Positions 8,411 through 16,798 of a DNA stretch of 64,000 nt are shown here, one piece after another. How positions within the stretch are numbered: the first letter of the stretch is position 1; every line of letters starts with the position of its first letter. The notes beneath the pieces were generated by a model. That model did no database searches. It was not told the DNA's origin and saw only the letters and a list, made by a program, of their open reading frames with translations. The stretch comes from Polynucleobacter sp. JS-JIR-II-b4 (GTDB taxonomy: Bacteria > Pseudomonadota > Gammaproteobacteria > Burkholderiales > Burkholderiaceae): assembly GCF_018687815.1 (NCBI RefSeq), contig NZ_CP061306.1, positions 1,860,001 through 1,924,000 of the forward strand, read 5' to 3'. A program made the position numbers and the translations under genes.

Positions 8411-9509
8411 TCGGCTGCGGCAGGCCATGGCGCCCTAGCTGAGCCAAGGGAACCCACTTCAGATCTGGATTTAAAAAGACCAACTCTTTTGGAGCGCTTA
8501 CCTGCCATATTTGCATCCACAAGCGTCTGTGCGTAAAGACATGCTTAATTTCTTCGGCTCGCTTTAATGATTTACAAGCTTTTGTAAGTGCTGCCAATTT
8601 TTCTTCGGGCAATGTAGCTGCAAATAATTCCTGTGGGCTTATCCCAACAACTCTTGCACGAGCTACCCTAGGGGTCCAAGGCCCTTCAGGCAAAGACCAC
8701 AGACCACCCCAAATGGCCTTGCTCGGGCGCTTTTGCAAGAGGATGGAGTTGCCGGAACGCATCAACAACATATTGCAATCAAATTCTAGGGATTTGGTCT
8801 TCTTGGTTTTTTGTGGAAGCAAAAGGACTTGACCGCTTAAATTGGCTTGGCAGTCTTTTGCGAATGGGCATTTTTTTTCAGATCCTAAACATACTGGTTT
8901 GCGTGACGTACACCAAGTAGCGCCAAAGTCCATCAGTGCCTGGGTATAGACCGGCATATCTGTAGGCTTAGTTGGTAGTAAATCTATTGCTAAATCCCAT
9001 AGTCGATCGTTGATCTTCTTATCTTGTATCGCACCTTCAATGGCAAATAAACGTGCCAGAATGCGTTTCACATTTGCATCCAAAATAGGTGCTCGCTCAT
9101 GAAAAGCAAATGCGGCGATTGCGCCAGCTGTAGATCGCCCAATCCCCTTTAATTGCTCAAGCAAAATGGGGTCACTTGGAAACTTGCCGCCGAACTCTGT
9201 CATGACCTGCTTTGCGCAAGCATGTAGATTTCTAGCGCGCGAGTAATACCCTAATCCCGCCCACTCAGCCAATACCTCGTCGATATCAGCGGAAGCTAAT
9301 TTTTTAACTGTTGGAAAGCGTTTCATAAAACGTGGGTAGCGCTCAAGGACCGTAGCCACTTGAGTTTGTTGCAACATGATTTCTGAAACCCACACTGCAT
9401 AAGGATCTCGATTACCTTGCCAAGGCAAGCCTGAGCGCCCACTGATCGCATGCCAAGCAACCAGCTTTGATGCAAATGTGTTGATCAGCGTTTTTGACAT
9501 TGAGTACAA
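8355..9509 (-). CDS. mutY: Adenine DNA glycosylase MutY
   Basis: Removes adenine mispaired with 8-oxoguanine. The HhH-GPD glycosylase domain holds the catalytic Glu in SEIMLQQTQ and the catalytic Asp in LDANVKRILAR; the C-terminal NUDIX-like domain that reads 8-oxoG follows (ILLQKRPSKAIWGGLW). The four iron-sulfur cysteines are present but spaced C-X6-C-X6-C-X5-C instead of the usual C-X6-C-X2-C-X5-C. The start could be 9509 or the ATG at 9500; both overlap the mutM 3' end. The 3' end overlaps rapZ by 56 bases, tail to tail. Confidence 0.95.
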   Translation of the reverse strand: MYSMSKTLINTFASKLVAWHAISGRSGLPWQGNRDPYAVWVSEIMLQQTQVATVLERYPRFMKRFPTVKKLASADIDEVLAEWAGLGYYSRARNLHACAKQVMTEFGGKFPSDPILLEQLKGIGRSTAGAIAAFAFHERAPILDANVKRILARLFAIEGAIQDKKINDRLWDLAIDLLPTKPTDMPVYTQALMDFGATWCTSRKPVCLGSEKKCPFAKDCQANLSGQVLLLPQKTKKTKSLEFDCNMLLMRSGNSILLQKRPSKAIWGGLWSLPEGPWTPRVARARVVGISPQELFAATLPEEKLAALTKACKSLKRAEEIKHVFTHRRLWMQIWQVSAPKELVFLNPDLKWVPLAQLGRHGLPQPIKLLLQGLNLVRGDDLKN

Positions 9510-10321
9510 AAATAAGTGGAGCGTTGGCCCTGCACTATCTGACTAATAGGCGACTTACACACCTTACATGGTAAGCCTTTGCGGTCATAGACCTTGGTTT
9601 GGACCATAAAGTGCCCGGGATCGCCATCGCTATTCACAAAATCTTTCAAACTACTGCCGCCAGCCGCAATCGCTTTTTTCAGAATTAATCTCACCGCTTC
9701 AGCCAGGCGAGAACATTGTGGTCGGGTCAGTTTTCCTGCAGCTTTAGCTGGATGAATGCCCGCCTCAAACAAACTTTCAGAACAATAAATATTGCCAACA
9801 CCGACAACTGCTTGCCCTGCCAAAAGAAACTGCTTCACAGCGACACTGCGCTTGCGGGATTTTTGATACAAAATATCGGCGCCCAGCTCACCCGCAAACT
9901 CCGGAGAAAATGGCTCAACTCCCAACTTTTGCAAAAGCGCAAATGTTTCAATGGGACCTTTTGATTTGGGATGCCATAAAACGGCACCAAATTTTCGTGG
10001 GTCATGCAAACGCAAACTGAACTTACCGAACTCTAGCGTCACGCGATCATGAATCTTGAGGGGGTCCGAGCTTGGGAGTACACGCAAAGTTCCCGTCATA
10101 CCCAAATGAATCAGCAAGTAGCCCGTATCCATTTCTAATAAAAGATACTTCCCACGCCTCTCAATGGCATGTACTGTTTGCCCAGGCAAGCTTTTAGAAA
10201 GGTTGGCGGGCACTGGCCAACGCAAGCGTCCATCAATAATCTTGACGGCGCTGACCTTGCGCCCCTCCAGATGGGGGGCGATTCCTAATCGGGTGACTTC
10301 TACTTCTGGAAGTTCTGGCAT
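9485..10321 (-). CDS. mutM: Formamidopyrimidine-DNA glycosylase MutM (Fpg)
   Basis: Excises 8-oxoguanine and ring-opened purines, with AP lyase activity. The N terminus MPELPEVE gives the catalytic Pro2 and Glu3 after Met removal. The H2TH region and the C-terminal zinc finger, CKVCKSPI then CTQCQ (C-X2-C-X16-C-X2-C), are intact. Length 278 is normal. It is cotranscribed with mutY, with which it overlaps, forming a two-step guanine-oxidation repair operon. It is divergent from the TPR-LolB gene, with only 35 bases between the two start codons. Confidence 0.96.
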   Translation of the reverse strand: MPELPEVEVTRLGIAPHLEGRKVSAVKIIDGRLRWPVPANLSKSLPGQTVHAIERRGKYLLLEMDTGYLLIHLGMTGTLRVLPSSDPLKIHDRVTLEFGKFSLRLHDPRKFGAVLWHPKSKGPIETFALLQKLGVEPFSPEFAGELGADILYQKSRKRSVAVKQFLLAGQAVVGVGNIYCSESLFEAGIHPAKAAGKLTRPQCSRLAEAVRLILKKAIAAGGSSLKDFVNSDGDPGHFMVQTKVYDRKGLPCKVCKSPISQIVQGQRSTYFCTQCQKR

Positions 10322-10327
10322 AAATGG

Positions 10328-10333
10328 ATTGTA
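10328..10333 (-). promoter_or_regulatory. TACAAT box six bases before mutM ATG (putative leaderless -10)
   Basis: On the minus strand TACAAT is followed by CCATTT and the mutM ATG at 10321. There is no Shine-Dalgarno sequence and no convincing -35. The mirror-image box for the divergent gene lies at 10345-10350. Confidence 0.45.
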
Positions 10334-10344
10334 GATTCGCGGAT

Positions 10345-10350
10345 TAGAAT
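10345..10350 (+). promoter_or_regulatory. TAGAAT box six bases before TPR-LolB ATG (putative leaderless -10)
   Basis: TAGAAT is followed by GTGCTT and an ATG at 10357. Its spacing from the ATG equals that of the box for mutM on the opposite strand, and it supports the ATG at 10357 over the GTG at 10351 as the start. Confidence 0.4.
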
Positions 10351-10356
10351 GTGCTT

Positions 10357-11844
10357 ATGAGTAAATTCACAATGAAACCCCTATTAAAGGGTTTATTCTT
10401 GGCGGCCTTAGCTGGTGGAGTCATTTCATCAGCCCATGCCCAAAACCAGGCAAATGGATTACAAACTGGTGAAGCCGTTTTTGAGGTGCTTGCCTCCGAA
10501 ATCGCCCTGCAGCGGGGCGAGGCTGGCTTGGCTTACAACACCTATCTGGAGATGGCACGCCAATACCAAGATCCTAGGCTAGCCCAAAGAGCGATGGAAA
10601 TTGCGATTGCAGGCGGCTCCCCGGATTTAGCTATGCAAGCGGCCAAAACTTGGGATGAACTCTCTCCAGCCTCAGATACCAAACCTAAAGAAGTCCTGGT
10701 CACGCTGTTGATCTTAAGCAATCGCTGGTCCGATGCTATCAAGCCAGCAATTACTTTATTGCGCCAACAAACTCCTGCCCAACAAGAAAATACCCTTTTG
10801 CAATTGCAAGCATTACTTGCTAAAGCAAAAGATGAGTCAGACGCCTTGCGCGCTTTTTATGAAATCGCCTCCACTGTCAAGATTCCACCCAAAGATCCGG
10901 GCCTACTTTATACCTATGCCATGTCTGCTGAAAAAGTAGGTCGCATGGATGTGATGGAAAAAACCTTGCGTGATATTTTGCGCAAGAACCCAAACGATGT
11001 AAATTCCCTAAATGCTCTTGGCTATTCTTTAGCCGACCGCAATATGAAGTTACCTGAGGCATATGCGCTCATCAGTAAAGCGCATCAACTATCTCCAAAA
11101 GATAGTTTTATTTTGGACAGCTTGGGCTGGGTCAATTTTCGTCTCGGTAAAAACGCCCTTGCATTAGAGCAATTACAACAAGCATTTGCTATGAAACCAG
11201 AAGCGGATATTGCAGCTCATACTGGTGAAGTGTTGTGGGCTATGAATCGCCGTGCGGAAGCAGAAGAGATGTGGCGCCAGGGACAAAAAATAGACGCCAA
11301 TAATCCAACCCTGAAAGAAACCTTACAACGTCTAAAGCCAGACTGGGTAAGGGATGATCAAGCGTCTAAGGGATCATGGGATGGGCGCTTTGCTGTCAAA
11401 GTCATTGGCTTAACTGAGTCACAAAACCAAGGTGGCTCTGGTGGTTTTACCTTAACTCAAGAAGCATTAAAAGATGTTTTAGAAATACGCAATCCAATGG
11501 GTGGCTCGATTGCCAAAATTACCATTACGCCGGGTGAAGCCACGCTCGAAAGTGATGGCAAAGTAGTGACTGCAGTTGATGCAGATAGCTTAGTACAAAA
11601 CACATTAGGCCTACCACTACCAGCGCGCGGATTATCAAATTGGTTAAGAGGCGAAGTACGCCCTGGAAGCGAAGCAAGTGTTGATAGAAATGCAAATGGT
11701 CAAGTAAGCAAAATTAGCCAGGATGGCTGGGACTTGGTATATACCTGGAGCAATACCAATCGTCTCGAAAAACTCACGATGACACGTAGCTCGAATATCG
11801 GCTCAATTGATATACGTCTCGTGTTTGACCGCCCGAATGACTAA
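10357..11844 (+). CDS. Secreted tetratricopeptide-repeat protein fused to a LolB-like domain
   Basis: About 495 residues. An N-terminal signal peptide ends near residue 28 (VISSAHA before QNQ) and no lipobox cysteine follows. Residues about 40-325 are helical repeats of TPR type. From about residue 340 to the end is a LolB-like domain: the WDGRFAVKV opening strand, a GxIAKITITPGEATLESDG stretch, an LPLPARGLSNWLRG loop, ISQDGWDLVYTW and a final IDIRLVFDRP strand. LolB is the outer-membrane acceptor of lipoproteins from LolA and is normally a separate lipoprotein gene just before ispE. Here the same slot is filled by the fused protein. Membership of LolB is judged by eye and should be checked by profile search. 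Confidence 0.75.
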   Translation: MSKFTMKPLLKGLFLAALAGGVISSAHAQNQANGLQTGEAVFEVLASEIALQRGEAGLAYNTYLEMARQYQDPRLAQRAMEIAIAGGSPDLAMQAAKTWDELSPASDTKPKEVLVTLLILSNRWSDAIKPAITLLRQQTPAQQENTLLQLQALLAKAKDESDALRAFYEIASTVKIPPKDPGLLYTYAMSAEKVGRMDVMEKTLRDILRKNPNDVNSLNALGYSLADRNMKLPEAYALISKAHQLSPKDSFILDSLGWVNFRLGKNALALEQLQQAFAMKPEADIAAHTGEVLWAMNRRAEAEEMWRQGQKIDANNPTLKETLQRLKPDWVRDDQASKGSWDGRFAVKVIGLTESQNQGGSGGFTLTQEALKDVLEIRNPMGGSIAKITITPGEATLESDGKVVTAVDADSLVQNTLGLPLPARGLSNWLRGEVRPGSEASVDRNANGQVSKISQDGWDLVYTWSNTNRLEKLTMTRSSNIGSIDIRLVFDRPND

Positions 11845-11855
11845 GCAAAAGAACA

Positions 11856-12734
11856 ATGGCGAAACCCGATTCTTTATCTCTTCGTTCGCCGGCTAAGCTC
11901 AATCTTTTTTTACACATCATCGGACGTAGAGCAGATGGTTATCACCTACTTCAATCTGTTTTTCAACTAATTGACTGGTGTGACACCATCCACTTAAAAC
12001 GCATTTCTGAAAATGAAGTGCGCCGCATTAATCCAATTCCCGGAGTTCCTTCCGAGCAAGATTTGGTGGTTCGCGCAGCTAAGCTACTAAAAGAATTTTG
12101 CAAGATTGAGGCTGGCGTTGAAATTACTCTTCACAAAGAAATTCCGATGGGTGCAGGCATGGGGGGCGGGTCGTCTGATGCAGCAACTACATTGATTGGT
12201 CTTAACGCCCTTTGGAATCTCAATCTCTCCAAAGAAACGCTTTGCACCCTAGGGCTTAAGCTCGGTGCCGATGTCCCCTTCTTCATTTTTGGTCAAAATG
12301 CCTTTGTTGAAGGCATTGGGGAGAAAATTCAAGAAATTTCCCTCCAAACCCCTGATTTCTTGGTGATCTTCCCCAATCAGGGCATTGCCACTGCTAGCAT
12401 TTTTCAAGACCCGGAATTGACCCGAGATCACGCTCAGATTACAATTGATGGCTTTCTTGCATCGCCATTGTTATATCAATCGAATGATTGTCAGGCTGTA
12501 GCGATGCGGATTTGCCCAGAAGTGAAGCAAGCTTTGGATTGGATTACCCAGGCAGTACCGGGCTCTCAGCCCCGAATGTCTGGTTCTGGTAGTAGCGTTT
12601 TCGCAGTCTTAGACCCTAAGACTGATACCGCAAAACTAGAAAATCTTCTACAAAATCTTCCTGAAGGGTGGGTAGGTCGGGTTGTTCGGGGGCTAAATAA
12701 AAATCCCGCTTACAATTTGATTTCTTCAGATTGA
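11856..12734 (+). CDS. ispE: 4-diphosphocytidyl-2-C-methyl-D-erythritol kinase IspE
   Basis: ATP-dependent kinase of the MEP isoprenoid pathway. The GHMP-kinase ATP loop PMGAGMGGGSSDA is at residues 98-109, with the SPAKLNLFL motif near the N terminus and a C-terminal RMSGSGSSVFAV glycine loop. Length 292 is normal. It follows the TPR-LolB gene by 11 bases and is followed by tRNA-Gln, an order conserved in betaproteobacteria. Confidence 0.96.
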   Translation: MAKPDSLSLRSPAKLNLFLHIIGRRADGYHLLQSVFQLIDWCDTIHLKRISENEVRRINPIPGVPSEQDLVVRAAKLLKEFCKIEAGVEITLHKEIPMGAGMGGGSSDAATTLIGLNALWNLNLSKETLCTLGLKLGADVPFFIFGQNAFVEGIGEKIQEISLQTPDFLVIFPNQGIATASIFQDPELTRDHAQITIDGFLASPLLYQSNDCQAVAMRICPEVKQALDWITQAVPGSQPRMSGSGSSVFAVLDPKTDTAKLENLLQNLPEGWVGRVVRGLNKNPAYNLISSD

Positions 12735-12739
12735 CCTGT

Positions 12740-12816
12740 AGGGGAATCGCCAAGCTGGTTAAGGCACTGGATTTTGATTCCAGCATGCGAAGGTTCGAAT
12801 CCTTCTTCCCCTGCCA
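12740..12816 (+). tRNA. tRNA-Gln (anticodon TTG)
   Basis: A 77-base cloverleaf. The acceptor stem AGGGGAA pairs with TTCCCCT, followed by discriminator G and an encoded CCA. The anticodon stem CTGGA/TCCAG encloses a seven-base loop with TTG in the centre, reading CAA glutamine codons. The T arm is GAAGG-TTCGAAT-CCTTC. It lies 5 bases after the ispE stop and 54 bases before prs, and is probably processed from a shared transcript. Confidence 0.96.
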
Positions 12817-12870
12817 AGTACTGTAGAAACGATAAAGATAACCTTTTGACCCCACAAAACCCATAAGACT

Positions 12871-13836
12871 ATGTCCTCCACAAACGCAGATTTATTGACT
12901 CTTTTCACAGGCAACGCAAATCCCGTTTTGGCTGAGGCCGTAGCCAAAGAACTCAAACTCCCAATGGGAAAAGCCTTTGTTGGCCGATTCTCTGATGGCG
13001 AGATTCAAGTAGAAATTCAAGAGAACGTCCGCGGCAAGAATGTCGTGGTGATCCAATCAACCTGCGCACCTACAAATGACAGCTTGATGGAACTCATGAT
13101 CATGATTGATGCTCTGAAACGAGCATCTGCAAGCCGCATAACCGCAGTGATTCCTTACTTCGGTTATGCCCGTCAAGACCGCCGCCCTCGTTCTGCCCGC
13201 GTAGCTATTTCCGCTCGCATTGTGGCCAACATGCTTCAGTCAGTAGCTGGCATTGAGCGTGTTTTGACCATGGATCTGCATGCCGACCAAATTCAGGGTT
13301 TCTTCGATATCCCGGTAGACAACATTTATGCTTCCCCAGTCCTTTTGGCTGACTTAGAAGCGCAGAAAACTAAAAAAGATCTGATCATCGTGTCTCCAGA
13401 CATTGGTGGTGTGGTTCGAGCCCGTGCAATGGCTAAGCAATTGGGCACTGATTTGGCGATTATTGATAAACGCCGTCCTAAAGCAAACGTATCCGAAGTA
13501 ATGCACCTTATTGGCGAGGTAGAAGGTCGCCATTGCGTCATCATGGATGACATCATCGATACCGGCGGAACCCTCTGTAAAGCCGCTGAAGCGCTTAAAG
13601 AGCGTGGTGCTAAGGGCGTTACCGCCTACTGTACTCACGCCGTGCTCTCAGGCGGCGCTGTAGCTCGTATTGCTGCTTCTGAATTGGATGAGTTGGTTGT
13701 TACTGACACCATCCCCTTGACAGCAGAGGCCATGAAAGTTTCCAAAATTCGCCAATTGAGCGTTGCTCCGATCCTCGCTGAAACCCTTTCCCGCATTAGC
13801 AAAGGTGATTCAGTGATGTCGATGTTTGCTGAATAA
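12871..13836 (+). CDS. prs: Ribose-phosphate pyrophosphokinase
   Basis: Makes PRPP from ribose 5-phosphate and ATP for nucleotide, histidine and tryptophan synthesis. The protein has the PRPP synthase flexible loop ([15 protein letters not shown]), a metal-binding region around [12 protein letters not shown], and the PRPP loop [10 protein letters not shown]. Length 321, slightly longer than the usual 315. It lies between tRNA-Gln and rplY. A run GCCAAAAA and its complement follow the stop codon. Confidence 0.97.
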   Translation: MSSTNADLLTLFTGNANPVLAEAVAKELKLPMGKAFVGRFSDGEIQVEIQENVRGKNVVVIQSTCAPTNDSLMELMIMIDALKRASASRITAVIPYFGYARQDRRPRSARVAISARIVANMLQSVAGIERVLTMDLHADQIQGFFDIPVDNIYASPVLLADLEAQKTKKDLIIVSPDIGGVVRARAMAKQLGTDLAIIDKRRPKANVSEVMHLIGEVEGRHCVIMDDIIDTGGTLCKAAEALKERGAKGVTAYCTHAVLSGGAVARIAASELDELVVTDTIPLTAEAMKVSKIRQLSVAPILAETLSRISKGDSVMSMFAE

Positions 13837-13869
13837 GCCAAAAATCACCGTTTTACCCCGGTTTTTGGC
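13837..13869 (+). terminator. Possible weak terminator hairpin after prs
   Basis: GCCAAAAA at 13837-13844 is complementary to TTTTTGGC at 13862-13869, with a 17-base loop. Only a short T run (AGTTTT) follows, so termination may be partial and prs may read through into rplY. Confidence 0.35.
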
Positions 13870-13910
13870 AGTTTTAAGCCTTTTGTAGGCAAAAACACCC
13901 TTTCCCACGA

Positions 13911-13916
13911 TATAAT
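13911..13916 (+). promoter_or_regulatory. Candidate -10 TATAAT upstream of rplY
   Basis: A perfect TATAAT lies 57 bases before the rplY start, after the possible prs terminator. The -35 region (GGCAAA at a 17-base spacing) is poor, so the call rests on the -10 alone. Confidence 0.35.
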
Positions 13917-13972
13917 CGAAGGCTTTTCTGTTTGGTCGCGAACGGAAATTAACCTTAACTAGGGAAATCATC

Positions 13973-14617
13973 ATGAAAGTAGTTGCCTTTGAAAGAAGCG
14001 TACAGGGAACGGGTGCGAGCCGCCGTCTGCGCAATTCCGGAAAAACTCCGGGAATCGTTTACGGTAGTAAAGATCCAGCCTTGGTCATCGAGTTAGACCA
14101 CAACGCGTTGTTCCATGCTCTCCGTAAGGAAGCATTCCACTCATCCATTTTGGATTTGGAAATTAGCGGTAAGACACAAAAAGTGTTGTTGCGCGATTAC
14201 CAAATGCATCCATTCAAGCCATTGGTATTGCACATTGACTTCCAGCGCGTATCTGCGACTGAGAAAGTTCATATGCGCGTTCCATTGCACTTCACAAATG
14301 CTGACACTTCAGCTGCTGTGAAATTGCAAGGCGCTGTTATTAGCCACATCCTTACTGAACTCGAAGTTTCTTGCTTGCCAGCAGACTTGCCAGAGTTCAT
14401 TGAAGTGGACTTGGCGAAGATTGAAGTTGGTCACGGTATTCACGCTAAAGACATCGCATTGCCAAAAGGCGTTACTTTGGTATTGCATGTTGAGCAAGAG
14501 AACCCAGTACTTGCTAACGCACGTATCCCAGCAGTTAAAGCTGCTGAGCCTACAGATGCGCCTGCTGCACCAGCAGCGGCTGCCCCTGCAGCTGAGGCAC
14601 CAAAGGATAAAGCTTAA
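13973..14617 (+). CDS. rplY: 50S ribosomal protein L25/general stress protein Ctc
   Basis: Binds 5S rRNA in the large subunit. At 214 residues it is the long Ctc form: an N-terminal L25 domain (about 1-95), a TL5 C-terminal beta domain, and an Ala/Pro-rich tail (about 185-214) ending in PKDKA. The long form is usual in betaproteobacteria. A GGGAAATC sequence upstream can serve as ribosome site. A strong hairpin terminator follows. Confidence 0.95.
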   Translation: MKVVAFERSVQGTGASRRLRNSGKTPGIVYGSKDPALVIELDHNALFHALRKEAFHSSILDLEISGKTQKVLLRDYQMHPFKPLVLHIDFQRVSATEKVHMRVPLHFTNADTSAAVKLQGAVISHILTELEVSCLPADLPEFIEVDLAKIEVGHGIHAKDIALPKGVTLVLHVEQENPVLANARIPAVKAAEPTDAPAAPAAAAPAAEAPKDKA

Positions 14618-14644
14618 TTATTTAGCTCAATCGCTTGTACAAGA

Positions 14645-14669
14645 AGGCCTGCGCAAGCGGGCCTTTTTT
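14645..14669 (+). terminator. Rho-independent terminator of rplY
   Basis: AGGCCTGC and GCGGGCCT form an 8-pair stem (one G-T pair) closed by a GCAA tetraloop, followed directly by a T run. This is the clearest intrinsic terminator in the window. Confidence 0.85.
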
Positions 14670-14693
14670 ATTGCCCCCAGTTTTCATTCTTTT

Positions 14694-14722
14694 TTGGCGA
14701 AATGCTTTTATATCTTTAAACT
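14694..14722 (+). promoter_or_regulatory. Promoter of pth with -10 six bases before the ATG
   Basis: TTGGCG at 14694-14699, a 17-base spacer, and TAAACT at 14717-14722 form a plausible sigma-70 promoter. The -10 ends exactly six bases before the pth ATG, so the transcript would be leaderless. It comes directly after the rplY terminator, so pth needs its own promoter. Confidence 0.5.
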
Positions 14723-14728
14723 CTCAGC

Positions 14729-15319
14729 ATGACTAAATTAATTGTTGGCCTAGGCAACCCTGGAGATGAGCATGTAGAAGATCGGCACAATGCTGGCTTC
14801 TGGTTCGTTGACGCCTTGGCAAAACAACTAAGCACTCGTTTTGAATCTGAAAAACGCTTTCATGGCAAAGTTGCCAAAGCTAAGTGGGAAGGCGAAGATC
14901 TTTACTTACTCAAGCCAAGCACTTACATGAATCTGAGTGGGCAATCGGTTGGCGCGCTATGCCGCTTTCACAAAATCACCCCTGCAGATATTTTGGTAGT
15001 CCAAGATGAGCTGGATTTAAAGCCTGGTACTGCACGCCTGAAGTTAGGTGGAGGGAGTGGTGGTCACAATGGTTTGAAAGATATCCAAGCGCATTTAAGT
15101 ACCCCGGATTATTGGCGCTTACGCCTGGGCATTGGCCACCCCAGAGATGTGGCTGGTGATGGACGTCCTATGGATGTGGCAGATTATGTATTACGTAGAC
15201 CTCAATTGGCTGAGCAAAAACTCATTGATGCCAGCATTGAAAATGGTCTACAAATTTTGCCGCTCTTTTTAAAAGGCGACACTCAAAACGCCATGATGGA
15301 TTTGCACTCCAAGGGCTAG
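14729..15319 (+). CDS. pth: Peptidyl-tRNA hydrolase
   Basis: Releases peptides from peptidyl-tRNA that drops off the ribosome. The N-terminal IVGLGNPG motif, catalytic His in the DRHNAGF motif, KPSTYMNLSGQSV, and GGGSGGHNGLKD are all present. Length 196 is normal. The ATG is preceded by no ribosome site but by a -10-like box six bases away. It converges on the ferredoxin gene with a 5-base gap. Confidence 0.96.
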   Translation: MTKLIVGLGNPGDEHVEDRHNAGFWFVDALAKQLSTRFESEKRFHGKVAKAKWEGEDLYLLKPSTYMNLSGQSVGALCRFHKITPADILVVQDELDLKPGTARLKLGGGSGGHNGLKDIQAHLSTPDYWRLRLGIGHPRDVAGDGRPMDVADYVLRRPQLAEQKLIDASIENGLQILPLFLKGDTQNAMMDLHSKG

Positions 15320-15324
15320 GCTGC

Positions 15325-15594
<270 letters not shown>

Positions 15595-15616
15595 TTACTC
15601 GCCAAATTTCATTTGG

Positions 15617-16114
15617 TCACTCTTTATTCTGAGTGCCTGAAGCAATTTTTTGGACTAGCCATTTTTCCACTGATGGGAAAACAAACTTACTCACATCACC
15701 ACCCATTGATGCAATTTCACGTACGAAGGTACCTGAAATAAATTGATACTGATCGGATGGAGTCAAAAATAGCGTTTCAACATCAGGAAGCAGGTAACGA
15801 TTCATACCTGCCATTTGGAACTCATACTCAAAATCAGATACCGCACGTAAACCGCGCACAATCACGCGCGCTTGATGCTCGCGTGCAAAATCTTTTAATA
15901 AACCAGTAAAGCCAACGACTTTTACATTCGGGTAGTGGCCAAGCACTTCCTTGGCAATATCAATACGCTCTTGCAATGTAAAGAAGGGGCGCTTGCTACG
16001 GCTGTCCGCAACGCCAACAATCAACTCTGTAAAAATACTCGATGCACGGCGTACCAAGTCCTCGTGACCACGAGTAAATGGATCAAATGTTCCAGGGTAT
16101 ACGGCAACTGTCAT
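15617..16114 (-). CDS. coaD: Phosphopantetheine adenylyltransferase CoaD
   Basis: Fourth step of coenzyme A synthesis, adenylating 4'-phosphopantetheine. The nucleotidyltransferase motif [13 protein letters not shown] (T/HxGH type) lies at the N terminus and [15 protein letters not shown] near the C terminus. Length 165 is normal. An AGGAACG ribosome site precedes the ATG. It follows rsmD by 36 bases, the common rsmD-coaD pairing. Confidence 0.96.
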   Translation of the reverse strand: MTVAVYPGTFDPFTRGHEDLVRRASSIFTELIVGVADSRSKRPFFTLQERIDIAKEVLGHYPNVKVVGFTGLLKDFAREHQARVIVRGLRAVSDFEYEFQMAGMNRYLLPDVETLFLTPSDQYQFISGTFVREIASMGGDVSKFVFPSVEKWLVQKIASGTQNKE

Positions 16115-16150
16115 AACGTTCCTAAGGCTTTATCGGCTACAGGCAAGAGT

Positions 16151-16798
16151 TTAGTCCCTTCCACTCCGAAATAGACAAGCTTTTACCTGCCCAGCCTCTA
16201 AGTATTTTCCACAATGCCAGCCTGGTAACAGGGCTTCTACCTCCTCGCGTGGGCGGCTAGAGGGAAATTCCACATAAATACCACCGCCCGCAGAGTCATC
16301 ACATACTCTACCAGCCTCAATAACCGCGCGTTCCAATAGACTCGAATCTTGGAATGGTGGATCAATAAAAATTAAGTTGCTGGAACGATCTGCCTGCTGC
16401 TTCAGAAACTCAAGACTATCTCGTTGCAAAATTTCTACGAGGCCGGCGGCTGGTGAAGACTGCAATAAGGCAAAATTGGCCGTTAAATTTGCGCAAGCCC
16501 TTTTTTCTTTCTCAAGCAATACTACCAATACAGCACCTCTTGATGCAGCCTCAAAACCCAAGGCACCGGTACCCGCAAAAAGGTCTAGGCATCGCAAACC
16601 TGTTAAATCTTGTCCTAGCCAATTAAACAGCGTTTCCCGAATACGATCAGTTGTAGGACGCAAACCCGGAAGATCTAAAACCGTTAGCAAACGGCTTCTC
16701 CAGTTACCCCCAATAATCCGCACCTTCTTCGGCGGCTCAGTCTTTAGAGGCTTGTTTGCTTTATTGGGCTTATTTATTTTTTGCTCCCAATACAACAA
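16151..16798 (-). CDS. rsmD: 16S rRNA (guanine(966)-N(2))-methyltransferase RsmD
   Basis: Methylates G966 of 16S rRNA during 30S assembly. Motif I LDLFAGTGALGFEA and the catalytic FIDPPF motif (NPPY family) are present. The start is uncertain: TTG at 16798 gives 215 residues with a Lys/Asn/Pro-rich extension and overlaps the upstream peptidase gene by 29 bases; a GTG at 16723 would start directly before the conserved RIIGGNWRSR. No in-frame ATG exists in between. Confidence 0.9.
   Translation of the reverse strand: MLYWEQKINKPNKANKPLKTEPPKKVRIIGGNWRSRLLTVLDLPGLRPTTDRIRETLFNWLGQDLTGLRCLDLFAGTGALGFEAASRGAVLVVLLEKEKRACANLTANFALLQSSPAAGLVEILQRDSLEFLKQQADRSSNLIFIDPPFQDSSLLERAVIEAGRVCDDSAGGGIYVEFPSSRPREEVEALLPGWHCGKYLEAGQVKACLFRSGRD

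Noticed and set aside
8866..8885. Frameshift at the A-rich run in mutY
   Set aside because: The reading frame continues through with correct cysteines and domains on both sides; the length change is a multiple of three.
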